A program made the translations under genes and the position numbers. 64,000 nucleotides of DNA from Diatrype stigma (lineage: Eukaryota; Ascomycota; Sordariomycetes; Xylariales; Diatrypaceae): positions 124,001 through 188,000 of the forward strand of contig JAKJXP020000057.1 in assembly GCA_022225965.2 (NCBI GenBank), given 5' to 3'. Of the stretch, positions 11,351-24,960 are shown in pieces. Numbering within the stretch: position 1 is the stretch's first letter; the number at the start of each line of letters is the position of its first letter. The notes below the pieces were generated by a model that was not told where the DNA came from, searched no databases, and was given only the letters and a program-made list of their open reading frames with translations.

Positions 11351-14300
11351 GAAACCGCCTGGCTGCCCCCGAAAGAGTGGTGCGCCTACTCTGCTGGCTG
11401 GGGTTTGCGCTGTCGATGAGCCGGGGGGGATAGAGCTAATGTGGGCTCTCTTGCAAGGTTGGGTGCCACGGTCTGCAAAACCGACTCACGTTTGGACAAC
11501 CCAGCCAACTTGATTAAGTCTATCATAGGGTTGTCGTCCTATATTTTTTGCTTTTATTTCCCAAGTCTATCTTTCAAGTCTTTCGGCTGCATGATGGGTA
11601 AGCTTTTGACATATCTAGTATATGTAGCATGGTGGAATTCTCCCCTTGGTCCCCAGCTACGATGTACATACATGGTCAGACTAGGGTGGGACAGCTAAAC
11701 AACGGGCCCCCCAGTGTGGCTCACTTTCCACGAGCTCTGGCGCCCTGGTCTCTCCTCTCGCACACTAAAACGACTATGTACCTACTTGGTCTTTTCAGGA
11801 GTGGAGTGACAAACCTTGGATCCTGGGACCTGGGGGCGTATGCATAGAAACGTGCTGTGACTGGCAGACAACGAGGGGGAGGGGACTGGGGACTACGTAC
11901 GAACTAGGGTGGGTAATTGATTGACCAGCTGGAAAGGGGTCCGGTTGGCGATCAAAAGGTGAGTTATGAAAGCGGCACAGCAGGCTGGATTAACTGGATC
12001 CAAATTGTCCAAATTGATGGTTATGGATAGACCTAAGTTGCCGATACCAGCCATAGCTATTACAGTATATACTAGCTAGTAACTAAGGAATAGATTGAAG
12101 GGAAGCATGAGACATATTATTTGTATCAGGTGTTGAAGAGAACCGCAACAAGGGACTGGAGTACTGAGCATGATATAGTGATTGGCAACTTCATCTTTGC
12201 ATATATCTTGCTTACTTCAAACGTATGTATATGCACATACTTCTTACGTCTTGGTGTTGGCAATTGATTGATAATTGAGAGACTAGTCAATACAAGATCT
12301 TACCATTTCATGTTGTTTGGTACTATAAGCGAGACACTTAGCTATAGGTAAACGAGAGCATCTCAAAGATGGGACAATAATCATGAGCTATAAGCATTCT
12401 TCCCATGTCAAAGTCAATGCTAGATAATACCAACTTTCCAGACTTGAATTCTATCATACCAATCACCACTTTTGCTACATACTCTTCAGAGGTTTTTGAA
12501 TATTGTGTAATCATCGGGCTTTCTATAGCATGCTGGACAGTCCACGTAGTTCTCTACTCCCTTATTATGAAAAAGGTCATAAAGACTGGATATTATTATC
12601 GTGTACATCAGCTGTCGGAACAAGCACGTACCATCCATCACCGCTCGGTCAATACCAGGGCCTAGGTTGGTGTTGGAAAGGCGGGGTTCCCGAACTACGT
12701 GGTTAAGTACTCGGAAGGATTATGTGTAGGGGTAATCCCCGTCCGGTAACCACATCGGCTGGGGTAACGGAACCTTTTATTCTTTTGGGTTGCAAGAAAA
12801 CACAGTGTGGTTAGTCATCTACTGGTAACTTATCATACCTGTTAGGACAAGTCAAAGTTGATTCAAGATCCCCTCAGCTGCAGTATATACTCAACCTACA
12901 GGAGACAATGCTATACCTATATATAGTTTTCTTCATATTGAATGCTTTATTGTTTCGAATCATGAGCCGTCGACTGATATAATCCCGATATAGCTGATAG
13001 GTACCGAACGAGTTGCTAAGAGCCCATACTACACGGCCGATACAGGTGTGTCATGAGGCTAATATGAACAAGGTTCGGCTTAAACAAATAATATCTGTAT
13101 ATTCTAATTTTCCTGGGATATTTTTGGTGCCCTCCTCTCATGTATATTGGCTGGTGAGTTCCTAACACCACTGCTGATATTGTGCAACTGAGCCCTCGAA
13201 AGTCAGGGACATCAGGGACATCAGGGCCTAGGACCAGGTCCTCTTAGAGATCAGCTCTAAGAGTTGCCTGCTATAGGAGATAGTGAAGTCCAGCTGCTAC
13301 TCATAATTCTATCATGGTGAGCCATGCTACCAAGAAGAACAGATTTATAGTATTCAAGGCGCGATTGGTTCATACAGGCACATAGGAGGAATCACTGAGG
13401 GTAGTTACATCGCGATATAATCACATAGTATGGTTATTGTTACCGCACGGTGACAGGCTGTTCGAGCAGCAGTTCACTGGAACCATGGCTAGGTTAATAA
13501 AAAAAAGGACGGCGAACCAGAAGTGGATACAGTACTATATCCGAGCGGTGATCGCCCATCAGGACCGTGCGAGAAAGCCTAAAGAATGGGTCATCCAACT
13601 TGCTTTCTGCAAATGGGATGACATAGGATGATGGCATGTACTGCAGCATAGTTTAAAGATGCTTATAGCTTATTCGCGATGCTTAAGTTGTGATGAATAT
13701 TAAATTTAGAACCTTGGTCAAACCGGCGCGCTCTTTACATCCATGATGTATGCCGTTCTTACAACTCCCATATCAGGTACCCCGTACACTATCTCCGTGC
13801 AGAGTGAACAGGCGCCTACCAAATACCAACTGGAGATATCTACCTAGGTACTGTGCGGATCGGCATAGGTGAGATATCGTACTTTGCAGTCTTGCAAGCT
13901 CTTCTCCACTGCAGCTGCCAAGACCGGACTTAAAGCCCTCAAATAAGTGGGTAGTGTGAGGTGGCATGTGCGGATACCGCTATGGGTTATGGGTTATTGG
14001 AACTGCTAATTGTAACTAAATCCTACGTAACCTGGAACTATAGAACCCCATGTGTTGGCAAACATCTAAGTACTAGGCATTAATTCTGCTCTAGAGCTAG
14101 ATCATGTAGGTGCGTATTTGCATTATTTACATACATAGCTTGGTAATCATAGGACCAAAAGAAAAGTTGCAGCTTGACAGCATCCACGTATCTGCGACGT
14201 TCTGTTGTGGATGCTCTGGTATATGCAACCTTTCTGATTTAGGTAAGCAAGCCATACAACGAAGCGACATCCCGTATGAAGTACGTAGTTGAGTTTGTGT

Positions 14301-17300
14301 TTATGAGAGATTGCCAAAACTCGTGTTGAGAACGTTAGGTTGTCATTCGATGACTTCTTTATTTTCCAGAACTATAAACAACCGTGCCCTTGCAATACCG
14401 CATAACTACCTATGTTACTTCCAAGTGTGGTGGCTGGGAGGTGGCCGGAGGTGGTGCTCCATATGTACGGATAACTATAGATGAAGATTCTGAGAGTTCC
14501 CGATCCCGACCTTCAAGAACCTAGTTTTTTTCATCGCATCCTTTGCCCTTCTTGATGCTTAATATTGCTGGAGGCTGTTTGGAAACTCTATTATGGCTTA
14601 GCAAGACTAAATATAACCGGCAAGGTATATCAACCATGGTCCTCCGTGAGAGGATAGGATTACCAGGTCAGAACAAGCACATCTGGTTCGGTCGTGCAAG
14701 CTACCTACATACTTACTTACATACATAACGTGCGGCTGGTGCTTTCTCGAGCTTCTAATAGAGTGACATTGGGGAGGTGGAGGTGTGCCTATAAGAAACA
14801 AGGGATCAGTCCATCTCTGTACTTCACGACTACATGCCTAGCAAAAGAGCAAAAGAGCCAGCCAAAAGAACCAGCTACCCCATCCTTGGCATTTCAACCC
14901 ACTTAGATGCCCTGCCGTCTGTATACTATAGTAAGAAGTGCCTGGAGTTAGGTGGTCAAAAAGTTGCCTGTTGGTAATCAAGATCCTGGCTAATGGTGGA
15001 TCCATTTCAGGGTTGCAGCGCCTTTGGAAAAGGATGCTAGCTAACCGGTGTTGAAATCAAGCCAACAAAAACCCTCGTCCTTTGCGCCTATCAGTGACCC
15101 GGTCCGAAGCCAAGTCAAAAAGGGCCTTGGCTCTTGGCCCGTTGAAGGGCACGCGGAATTTTTTCGCGGCCGAGGTTTTTTGTCACATCGAGTCATGAAG
15201 GGTGGCCTCGTTGTAAGCGGCCTTCACCAGGGTTATGTTGGAGCAAATGTAGGGGTAGCAATTGTAGTTGTATTGGGGATGGTTTCTGTCAAATCTAAGT
15301 GCGTCAAAACCTAGGGTTATGGCACCGCCCCACACACGGCCAAATCGCCCAAAGCCCGACCACCGCGGCGGCTTGAAAATGTGGGATCACTGTAGGGATC
15401 CGGAATCAAGGGGAAAAGAAGTTGTATTCTGCTAAGTGAGTAAAGCTAAGCTAAAAGCTAAGGAGATCTATCTAGTAGCGAATCCACGTGACCGCCCCAC
15501 AGTTACTACTACCATAATTCCAGAGGTCGGATGGAGGTCTTGCCGAAGGAATTGGATCGGCTAGATGGTGATAAAACGCGTTCATTACATGGTGGCTCTC
15601 TACTTCGTATGTAGTTATCGTCTACGCCCCAATATGGAAACCCACGACATACATCAAAATTCTAGTTACCCCTACCCTACGAACTTACACCCAATAGGCG
15701 TTCGCGGACAGGCCGTTTTCAAGAGCTTATATCTACGATACATAGAGGCGAACCTGTATGTAGTAGCATTTGGAAGTCAAGACGGCAGCCAATGCAGGGC
15801 CCGGTCTAGTACAGTATGCGTATGCATGTATGTAATGTCAAATGTGGGCGTCCTGTGAGTTTATTGTGCACACAGCATTAGACTATGCAAGGCGGATCCT
15901 TCTTGCATTCATCTAGACCTTCAGATATCTCGATATTCGACGGTGGAAAACTCTAATGGTATCAGCCCTAAAGGCTAAAAGCGTCGCCTTATGGCCTTTC
16001 TTTTTGAGTGTGCTCTCCTGAAGATTCGATCTGGCCTGCCACTGATACCCGCGGCCACTCCGACGGCCGCTTCGGGTCATATAGCAACCTGGAACTATGA
16101 ATCCTCGGAGCCCGCTCAGGCATTCGAACCCGGTGAACGTTCACAAGACTGGCACAATTCTGGATGGATAGCCTTGTTGCCAACTGCATATCAGCCATGT
16201 GTGTTTCTTGTTTCTTGGCCACGCCATGAGGAACAGGTTAGAGAGTTATTGCTGTAGGCACTATTATCTCTCGGGCTTTTAACATCTCGATGAACGTTGA
16301 CCGCTACATCTGCTATATATAATGAAAAATCGCAAGACACGTATGTGATTCGATGTTGCAACATCGTCAGCGAGTCGACAAATCCCAAACTGTGGAACTA
16401 ACCAGACGTATAGATGTACGTAGATAGGACATGCATGATGTTTTAACACTATTGTTGTCTCATGGCGGGATCAACGAGTACTAGTTCGTATCCGAGCAGC
16501 TCTTTAGCTCTTTAGCTCTTTAGCTCTTATCAAGATCTCCTCGAGAGCGATTTATACCTTATCGCCATGGTCAGATCCAATGCTATGGTACGGGCAGTCT
16601 GAAACTACTTTGTATTAGTCTGGACTGTGCCTACGGGTGGTGGCACTCCCTGCCAGCTCCCATGAGATGCTGGGTGTATTTGATTGACGACAAGCAGCAT
16701 ACGACAGCAATTGATGATGGAACATGCTTTCAAACCTAGGTGGTTGTTCACTAACGCGAAGATGACCCCATGTTGAAGATGCAGAGACGTTGACTCTGCC
16801 GATTGAGGAAGCATCAAGCACAAGCACAAGCAAGCACAAGCATCAAGCATCAAGATTAGGTTGATCGACTTGCCACTCCACTACACCAACTTCCCGCGCC
16901 GACACTAGAAAACACCGGCGGGGACGGGTGGCTTTAGTGTCACCTACCGTGCAGCGTCAGCGATGTTAAAGATGGCACTGTTCACTTTGCAGACAGCTGC
17001 GCATCCTAATGCAAGATTCCGCTTCTCTGCATGCCGGCCATGCATGGTGCGTAGGTGGTAGTTACCTACATACATACATCCATACCTGCCTACCTTCAAG
17101 GTTGTTACCTTACCTTGCCTTGCCTTAGCAGTAGTTCAGGCCAATGCCCATGCCCGGTCCTGTCATCCAGCCATCCTTGATTGGATCTCACTGGACCTCA
17201 TTGGACCTAATGCCACTGCCACTGCCGCTTCCTGCTTACATGTATGTATGTATTGTATTGTACAGTGGTAGGTAGTATGTATGTAGGTACATACCTAGTT

Positions 17301-17410
17301 ATGTATGTACGTACAGGTAGGTAATGTGCAGAAGGCTGTGAACTTAAGGCAGTTAAGCAGTCAAGCTATCTGGCATAAGCCGGTGTACGTACATGCCTAC
17401 ATATATCGTA
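11351..17410. other. Gene-poor stretch, no gene recognised
   Basis: About 6 kb with stops in all frames and no recognisable protein family. Local repeats include GGGACATCA x2-3 near 13200, CTCTTTAGC x3 at 16498-16528, a CAAGCACAAGCAT-type repeat near 16812-16858, and CATACATAC runs near 17070. The fragment 13437-13633 (+) reads like protein but has no ATG start and no recognised family. I do not call it a gene. Confidence 0.45.
16498..16528. repeat. 9-bp tandem repeat (CTCTTTAG)
   Basis: Three and a half head-to-tail copies of gctctttag. No associated feature is seen. Confidence 0.75.
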
Positions 17411-17434
17411 GATATTACACAGTAGCGCTTATCT

Positions 17435-17454
17435 GCAAATAGGATTCGGAAAAA
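17435..17454 (+). repeat. Left terminal inverted repeat of the hAT relic (core)
   Basis: GCAAATAGGATTCGGAAAAA, followed by a GCGGAT at 17461. It pairs with the right repeat at 19785-19804, and the GCGGAT also has a counterpart there (ATCCGC, 19779-19784). GCGCTT lies just outside on both sides. Confidence 0.7.
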
Positions 17455-19784
17455 TTAAATGCGGATGGATATAATACCGTATTATATCGTATTATATCGG
17501 AATAATTGCAATTATGTGCGTAACGGCACGGAAATATCCCTTCCGGGCCCATTAATTTCCTTTTTATATAGGCAATTAGGGATAAAATAAATAACAATTC
17601 CGGGCATTTTACGATAATTTTATGCCTATAACTTATTATTTTTATTCTAAGCTTATAAATATAATATTTGTAGCTATTTTATAAAAGATTTCTTATTTTA
17701 TTTTATTAATTTCGGTATCGGTTATGTTATTTAGGGATTTTAACGGTTGCGATTTCTTAATTCTTTTAAGCATTCTCGAGTTTATATAAATAAACGCCAG
17801 CTTATTTATTTTTTCCTGGTCCAACCTGTTCCTTTAGGCATTTTATATATAATTGGTTGCCTAAAAGGCATACTTAAAAAGAACCGAATTCGAAATTATA
17901 TTTAAAAGGCATATGGCTAAATATATTAAATAGCTTCCGAAAGTTAAAGCAATTTGTTAGAAATTCTTTATGTTATAGGAATTATCGTATATTCCGTAAA
18001 TTTCGTTAAATAGCCCTTAACGTAATCGGAAACAATAAAATTCGTTAATTAAGCTATTACGTAACGTTTAATCGAATATATAATCCTGAATAAATTATAT
18101 TACCTTACGTTATACGTTAGGGCTAATAACTTGCCCCATATTTTTTGAATTTAATGCCTAAGCAGTTTAGTTAGTTATATTAATTTGTTTTTCGAATCGC
18201 TATTTATGGGCTTAATATATTACGTTCCAATTAATGGATTAAAAGCAGGCGTTTTGGCTGTTACGTAAAGTATTCCAAGCCGTTCGAATACCTTTTTAGC
18301 ATATAACGGAATATCCTAAATATAATTTATCGAATTCGGATATTAATTGGGCTTCGGTAATGGGCTTAATTATTTCGAAAAGGGCTATAAAGTGCTTTTA
18401 AAATTCCGGATTATTAATAATTTAAATAACTTTTTTTAATTTCTTTTTATTTTCGGCATCGGTAATAAGTTTTTTAATTATATCGAAACGGCTAAAAAAT
18501 AACCCGAAAACAACGCGGTTATCGAGGCAAGATTTAAAGCATCGTTATTAAGAATCTTATCGAATAATTACCTTATTATATATTAAGTTAATATGTAATT
18601 TAAAGTATGTTATAAATACGTATGCCAAAAGTAAAAACCGAATTTTTCTTTCGCCTTTTATTATCGAATCCCGAAATCGGAAATATTAAAGATATAAAAA
18701 TCGAAAGGCGCCAACCAATTGCGTGGCTTATGTATGGGCTTCTTTTTAAAGGTTAATTTCGAATAAGTCTTTAATTAAAAGCTGAAAGAAATGTAAATCA
18801 TAAAGAACGTAAATAATATGCTTTAATTTCGAACTTTACTAAATTCGACGATAAACCGCTTTTATGGTTTTATAAGTATTTATATTAACGGCGTTAATTA
18901 AATAAAGCTTTCCGTTAATAATTTCTCGAAATAACGAAAGCAATAACAGTATATAATTATTTACAATTAATTAATAAGTATTAACGTCGATGGTTTTTTA
19001 ATAAAAAAAGGCCTAACCGGAAACTGTACAAAAACGTTTAATACGTAGCGTTTCGCGAAATCGGCTAATTTATTAAAAATAACGTTAATAAACTTCGATT
19101 AAGAAATAAATTAAATTATTTCTTAACGGTATTTAATATATACTTTATTTAATAATTTACGCCTTAAAGCCTTATTATTAAATGGCTTAAAGCTAAAATA
19201 AAGGCTTCGAAACAAGTTATTCGTTTCTTTATTTTCGTATTCGATAAAGGGCTTATTATTGTAATATATAATTCGAGTTATTCGAAAACGAAAGGACTGC
19301 AATTAAAGCTTATTTAGCTTATAAAAATACTTATCGAAAAAAAGATCGCGGCGACTAGGCAATTAAGCAAAAGGGTTATCCGTTTGTTTCTTAAAGTTTA
19401 AATACTTCCCATATTTGTTTTCGAAATGCTTTCTTATTTTGGTCGTACCCGATTTAGCGGCGTATTTCTTTCCGTAGTGCTTATAAGCGACGCGCTTTTG
19501 TTTATATTGGCCTTAAAGGGCTTTTTCGAATTATTCGAAAATAACAAGGTCGGATTTATTATTTATAACGATAAAGCTAATATATATTAATAAAGGACCT
19601 AATAATAGGAATAATAATAAATTAAAATAGCTTTAAAGCTAATAAAAACGGCAAAAAAGGGTTGCATTATACGGAAATGTTATTAATATATGGCTATATC
19701 GATATAATACAGCGTTTAATATGGGAATAATGGGGATAGTGGAGACATCCTGCATTATCCCGGCATAATGGTCAAATATCCGCG

Positions 19785-19804
19785 TTTTTCCGAACCCTAC
19801 CTGC
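19785..19804 (-). repeat. Right terminal inverted repeat of the hAT relic (core)
   Basis: Read on the minus strand it is GCAGGTAGGGTTCGGAAAAA. It keeps G where the left copy has A at three positions, so the right end appears less mutated by RIP. Confidence 0.7.
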
Positions 19805-19890
19805 AAAGCGCATCCTTGAAGTTGCAACGCAATGGGAGACCTTAAAGCGCGTTAAAGTTAAGGTTGACAACAAGCCGTCGTCTGGCTTGG

Positions 19891-19932
19891 ACTTCCAAAA
19901 TTTGACTTCCAACATTTGACTTCCAACATTTG
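19891..19932. repeat. 14-bp tandem repeat, three copies
   Basis: Three head-to-tail units of acttccaacatttg, the first with one mismatch (aaa for aac). It lies about 70 bp outside the right end of the hAT relic. Confidence 0.85.
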
Positions 19933-22900
19933 AACTACCACCTGCCAAGCAGTCAACAGTCCCCGTGCCTATTTTACAACTACCTGAGATAAGGAAGACG
20001 GTTGGCCAACGGCAGTCTACCAGCCACCCTACTGGCGAATGATTAGTTATCCTGGAACCAATCGCAGAGAGCCCTCGATATCTGGGTACGAATATCGTGC
20101 GTATTGTCGCAAAGAAGGGGCTTGACAGCGTGGCCGACACCTAGCGCTAGCTAACTAGCTCCGTGCCGCTTTCGTGGCCACCGCCTACTGGCCCTGCAAG
20201 GCCAAAAGTCAAACGAGACCTGAAAAGGAAGCGAAGAGCCTGGGAGCGCGGGCTGCTAGATGAACGAGCCAGGCAGCTAATGAAGAGGACCGGCATAGTC
20301 AGCCACATGGCTGGCGATCTGGTGCGTGTCTCTCTTTTTGATTCATCGTTTTCTCAGGGTTCTGTCTCAGCTCGACGATCACAGGGGGATGGGCATCAGG
20401 GAGGGGGGTTCGAGGATGGGTATCTGGGATATCCGAATTGGGCAGTCGGCGGAGTCACAAGCACCTAGCCGTGCAGTAGCAGTAAGTTACAATAGCTCCC
20501 CGTCACCCCATCTCCCCAGCTCTGGGGAGCTCCCACGTAGGTATGTGTGGATGATGTGTGGATATGCATTATACATAGGTAGGCTGGGTGGGCTGGCAGG
20601 CTGGGTAGGCCAAGTACATTGGTAACGCGGACGAGCCCCCATGCCGGCAAGCAACTTGGCTGCAAATGCAGTTACTATGCATTGGTGGATCAAAGTAAGG
20701 TAAGTTAGGAAAATAACCCACGACGCCGGGAAAGTTGGGGGTGAGCTCACACTCCTCACAAACTTGAGTACCGGTTAGTTGCTTGCATATCTCCCTGCCC
20801 TGTGACCTCCCACCGCTGCGAGGCTCCGAAGCAACTTCTTCCATGCAGCGTTCTCTGCTTCTACAGACGTACCAAAACAGCTCCTGCCTTCACCTGGTCA
20901 GGCCATCCGCGTTTCGATCTCAGAACATAGTGGCGTGTGTGAACCTGTAGGTACGAGGCAGGGTGACGACATGCTGTGGGAGGGAGCCTCAACAACCATG
21001 TCATCCATGCCACGCTCATGTCATGCATGACGCTCACCCATGCAATGCACATTCAGAGATCATAGATGGGCTCTACATGGGCCTAGAAACACACATACGG
21101 CGACTAATTAGGGCCTTCACAAGAACATCGAGGCTTAGAAGGCTTCATCCAACGGCTCTATATGATGCCAATAAAGAAAAGCCCTCGCTTGCGCTAATGG
21201 CACAAGGCCCATATTCCTACAGTCAACGTTTTTGTTTTAGGACGGAATACTACGAGATCCAGGATGCTCCGAGGGATACCGACTCCTTCTCACAGAAGAC
21301 AGCGAGGCTATGCCACCAAGCTCTAATGCCAACAGTTCTTCCAATCTCAAACTGTTGGCCGTAAAACCATGACACCGGCTTTGACTATTGCTTCATGCCA
21401 ACAAGGAAGGGCAATCAATTACAACCCGGTGTTGCGTTGCTTACCACCCTAAGGTCCCAAGAGACACCAATGCCTCGTCTCGTCGGCGCCACTAGCCATT
21501 GTCTGACCTAATCGAATACAAATCCTGAGAATGACACCCTACGGTAACAGGAATGATTAATAGGCCTGTTATTAATATGGTCAATTATCAACTCCCGAAC
21601 GCCCATCCCTACCTAGCAAATCCAAGATATACCGGAATAGTTCCATATGTCATTCCAATCATATGACCATCTTTAGGGATAACTATCCTTCTTACTGCTT
21701 GTGTACCATCTTCTCACAATAATAGTAGCAGAAAAGGAGCTTATACCACCTATAACCCAGGGCAGCAGTAGCTATGCAATGACGGATGACGAGTCAGAAT
21801 CCTACAGTAGGAAGAAGAGATAACAAGGGACCCGTGATAATGGGTTTAAGCACTCGCATAAAAAACCAGACTAACGCACGGCGGGCAGCGGCTATGCAAA
21901 TCCAGCATCTCCCCCGGCACTGTCCAATCGCCCGTTGACTGCAAGCTCATGCTTATTTAAGAAGTACTCCAGGCTTCGAACCCCCATGTCACCCGCAGGC
22001 TCAAGGCTGTCATGTAGCCCTGTGGCATATATGTAGTCTTATTACAACATACGGTAGGTAGGTACATGGATCGTGGGGAACTTCCACACGTTTCAAGCTA
22101 CTCATTGTCTATTCAAGCTACACTCGAAGGCCATTCTGCACCAAACTACATAGCCAAGAGCTCCAATGATGGTCTCTCCAGGCGGGGTTACGCTCCCATT
22201 TCCAGGAACGTGGGAGACTGGGCAGTACTTGTCCCGGTCCTTTCCCACATCGTTACCATATCTACTCTAGTCACGTTCTGAACCTACTGCGTATCTGCTA
22301 CTTGTCTTTCGCCCCTAGACTCGGCTACAGGGTATCTCGGCTACAAGGTATATATGTAGGCCTGTCCGTGGCTCCATTCCCCGTTCCCGAACAGTGGAGA
22401 CCGTACAGCCCGGGCCGGAGAGATGAATGATTCAATAACCGAAGGCAAAAGCCGAAAAGCCTTAAGGTTGATCTTTGCACTCAACCGACCACCTCGTGGT
22501 GTCAGCAGCTTGTATCGAGATTCCCAACGGCCATCAGCACATGCGCCTCACAACCAGATCGAGCTCGCCGAGACTCTGCACCCGTGGACATATGTGCATC
22601 TCTATATACCTAGTAGTCAGAAAGTTCCTTTGCTCTCCCCGATACATACACGGTAGAGAGTGATTGAGAGACCCAGGACACGGTACTACGTACCTCTCTT
22701 ATCAGGGTGGTCCAGCTACCCTCTTGCCACGTTATTGATGACCCAGATTCCAAAACATTGTCTTGCCCAATCAGCGGCACCCACGTTGACACCCAGACAC
22801 CCACCACTCGGATTTTCTATTGGGGGAGACATAACCCTGGGATTGTGGCTAGGCAATTGTTATACGCTAGGTAACTAATAACGATCTCCCTTGGGTTATA

Positions 22901-23309
22901 TCACCAAGTACCGTCGTCTACCTACCGACGGTAAGTAACCTGACACCGGCGCTCAATTCGTTCCAGGCGCGAAGCCTTCTCTCTCTCATTAGCTGTTAAA
23001 TCCAGAGCGACGACACGAGCACTCTCATAAGCGCCCGTCCCGAGGACTCCCTGGGATCGGGAGTGCGTAACAGCAACGCCGAGGTCAGTCAGTGGCTGCT
23101 CACTAGGCACGTAATCCCAGATGCCTCTCCCGGGTCTTCCAACGGCCATCGCGGTTCAGACATCGAGCTGGGGTGTGTACGCACTCGGCTGTACGTCTGT
23201 ACATGGTACTGTTCGATGCTTGTGTTCAACCTCGATTTTGATTCGACCAAAATGATGCATGGGCGGACCGTTTTTCGTGCTGCTGGATGTGTATGTGCGT
23301 AGTATAACC

Positions 23310-23360
23310 CCACACACACACACACGCTCTCACACACACCCACCCACACCACACCCACAC
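23310..23360. repeat. CA microsatellite
   Basis: ACACAC runs interrupted by gctct and ccc. Confidence 0.8.
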
Positions 23361-23799
23361 AAGCTGCATCCTCCTCGGGACGCGTAGAACCGCCCTAGGC
23401 AAGACAGGTTGTACATAAAACCCGAGACACGATGCCTTGTACAGGGCATGTAGCAGAAGCTGAAGAGTGACCAGCGGAACTTTCCCCTGCGCTGATAGGC
23501 CGAACAGTCGCCCCTCCCCCCTTCCCTCCCTTTCTGCTTACTACCTACTATGTATAGCGCCTACGCTATGTTTATAATAATATGTTTATACAGACGCGGG
23601 TTCGCAGAGCTTGCTTGCTTGCTCCCTCCCCTCCTCGGGCACGCCACCACCTCCTTATCGCTAATTCGCTGCGGGGGACGAAGCCGAAACATATAAGGCT
23701 AGAGAAAAACAACGAAGCCGGCGCGTGATGCTAGTTAAAACACAGACGGGCTTGGGAAGGAAGGCCTGGCGGCGTGAACCGGTGGCGTCCCTCGATGAA

Positions 23800-23850
23800 T
23801 GAATGGCTGGATGGCTGGCTGGCTGGATGGACGGATGGATAGATGGAATA
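23800..23850. repeat. GGAT/GGCT tetranucleotide repeat
   Basis: Imperfect run of tggatggctggctggctgga and related tetramers. Confidence 0.7.
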
Positions 23851-24942
23851 CCACTCCTGGAAAGCCCGGCTAGTTAGTTGGTTAGTTATCAACTATGTAG
23901 ATACATGATACATAGGTAGATTTCTTTTCTTTGGGGTTGACTACCAGGCCAATTAACCGCCGACCCAATTGGACCTGCGAACGTGGACGAGATGCGAGAT
24001 GCACGACATACTCGTTGCTCGTTCGAGGCTTCTACGTACATACCACTAGCTATCCATACCTACGTGCTGTACATACTATAGAGACTTCTCAGTCGGTGGA
24101 GGAGCAGCTAGTTAACTACATACTTACCTACGCAAATGTCCAGTATAGTCACGAGAGGGGTGTAATAACATTCCGCTATGCACTTTGTTGTTGACTCTTT
24201 GCCTCTTCTTTCCTTAACTATATTGCCCCAACAAGCACACAAATACGAACGGAGAGGCTGTTTGCTCGCCTAGTTCGATCGAAACGTCTGGGCTCCTCCT
24301 CCTCCGAGTTGCTCTTCTTCGTGTTCTCGCTGTCTGTCTGTCAACAAAGCTTGGCTCCGAGCTCCACCACCACCGCCCCCTCCCCCTCCCCGGCTTCTTC
24401 ATACCTACCAAACTATAGTACCTAGTTACCTTGCTGGCCTTAACCTTTTATTATTTCTCTCTGAAAGATGCAAGTGATCCTCGAGATTGTCAGGTCCGAG
24501 TTATAAGTTTTTTGGGTCTTTTTTTTTCTTCTTCTTCCAGAGTAGCTCTTCACTAGATACACCAGCCCCTCTTCATTACCCTTCCCCATACGTACCTAAG
24601 TATTTCCCTTAGCCAAGTATGGATGGAGTCCCCTAGGTAGGTAGGTACCTATGTCTTTCTCTTTCACAACTCGTACGTAAGCAAGTAACCACCAACCTTT
24701 CGTCTAGCGACGACCCTATCTACGTATGTGAAGTACGTACGTAGTTCAGGTAGGCATTGGGGAAAATTAATAAGTAGGGGAAAATTACCCCGGTAAACTC
24801 GTACGAGCAGCAGCAGCAGGATCCAAAAAAGCACCCCGCGCGCCCTAGACCCCTTACAGTAATAAACCAGGCCCCTTTCACCGCTACTTCAATCCCTGCT
24901 ACGTACATACATACATCAGATCTCTTCTTCCTCTTAACGCAA

Positions 24943-24960
24943 CCCCCCCCCCCCCCCCCC
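24943..24960. repeat. Homopolymer C tract (18 C)
   Basis: Eighteen consecutive C. It could form a G-quadruplex or i-motif on opposite strands and is a likely site of sequencing length error. Confidence 0.9.

Larger units (their letters stand above)
17420..19818 (-). mobile_element. RIP-degraded hAT-family DNA transposon
   Basis: A sharply bounded 2.4-kb AT-rich block, rich in TpA and CpG but almost without CpA/TpG, which is the signature of repeat-induced point mutation. Imperfect terminal inverted repeats are visible. Left 17435-17454 (GCAAATAGGATTCGGAAAAA) and the reverse complement of 19785-19804 (GCAGGTAGGGTTCGGAAAAA) match at 17 of 20 positions, and all three differences are A versus G. 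Minus-strand conceptual translation, broken by many stops, shows a BED-like zinc-finger remnant near 19490-19405 (YKHYGKKYAAKSGTTKIRKH) in which both expected Cys read Tyr, as G-to-A change in TGY would give. hAT-like segments follow around 19200-18850. Possible 8-bp target duplication: 17412-17419 and 19819-19826 (5 of 8 identical, two of the mismatches A/G). It cannot encode an active transposase. Confidence 0.75.

Noticed and set aside
12640..12760. Possible 5S-rRNA-like stretch (TTAAGTAC with nearby GGGGTTCCCG)
   Set aside because: Similarity is limited to a few short words. Order and spacing do not match a 5S gene on either strand.
15048..15314. Open frame of 88 codons with a hydrophobic segment
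   Set aside because: No ATG at its start (TTG), no recognisable motif, and isolated in gene-poor DNA.
16110..16150. Second tRNA-like B box (GGGTTCGAATG on the minus strand)
   Set aside because: The T-arm stem has two mismatches in five pairs and no cloverleaf could be built.
20163..20468. Open frame encoding a basic Lys/Arg-rich stretch
   Set aside because: Starts at GTG, ends in low-quality sequence, and has no recognised family or splice partner.
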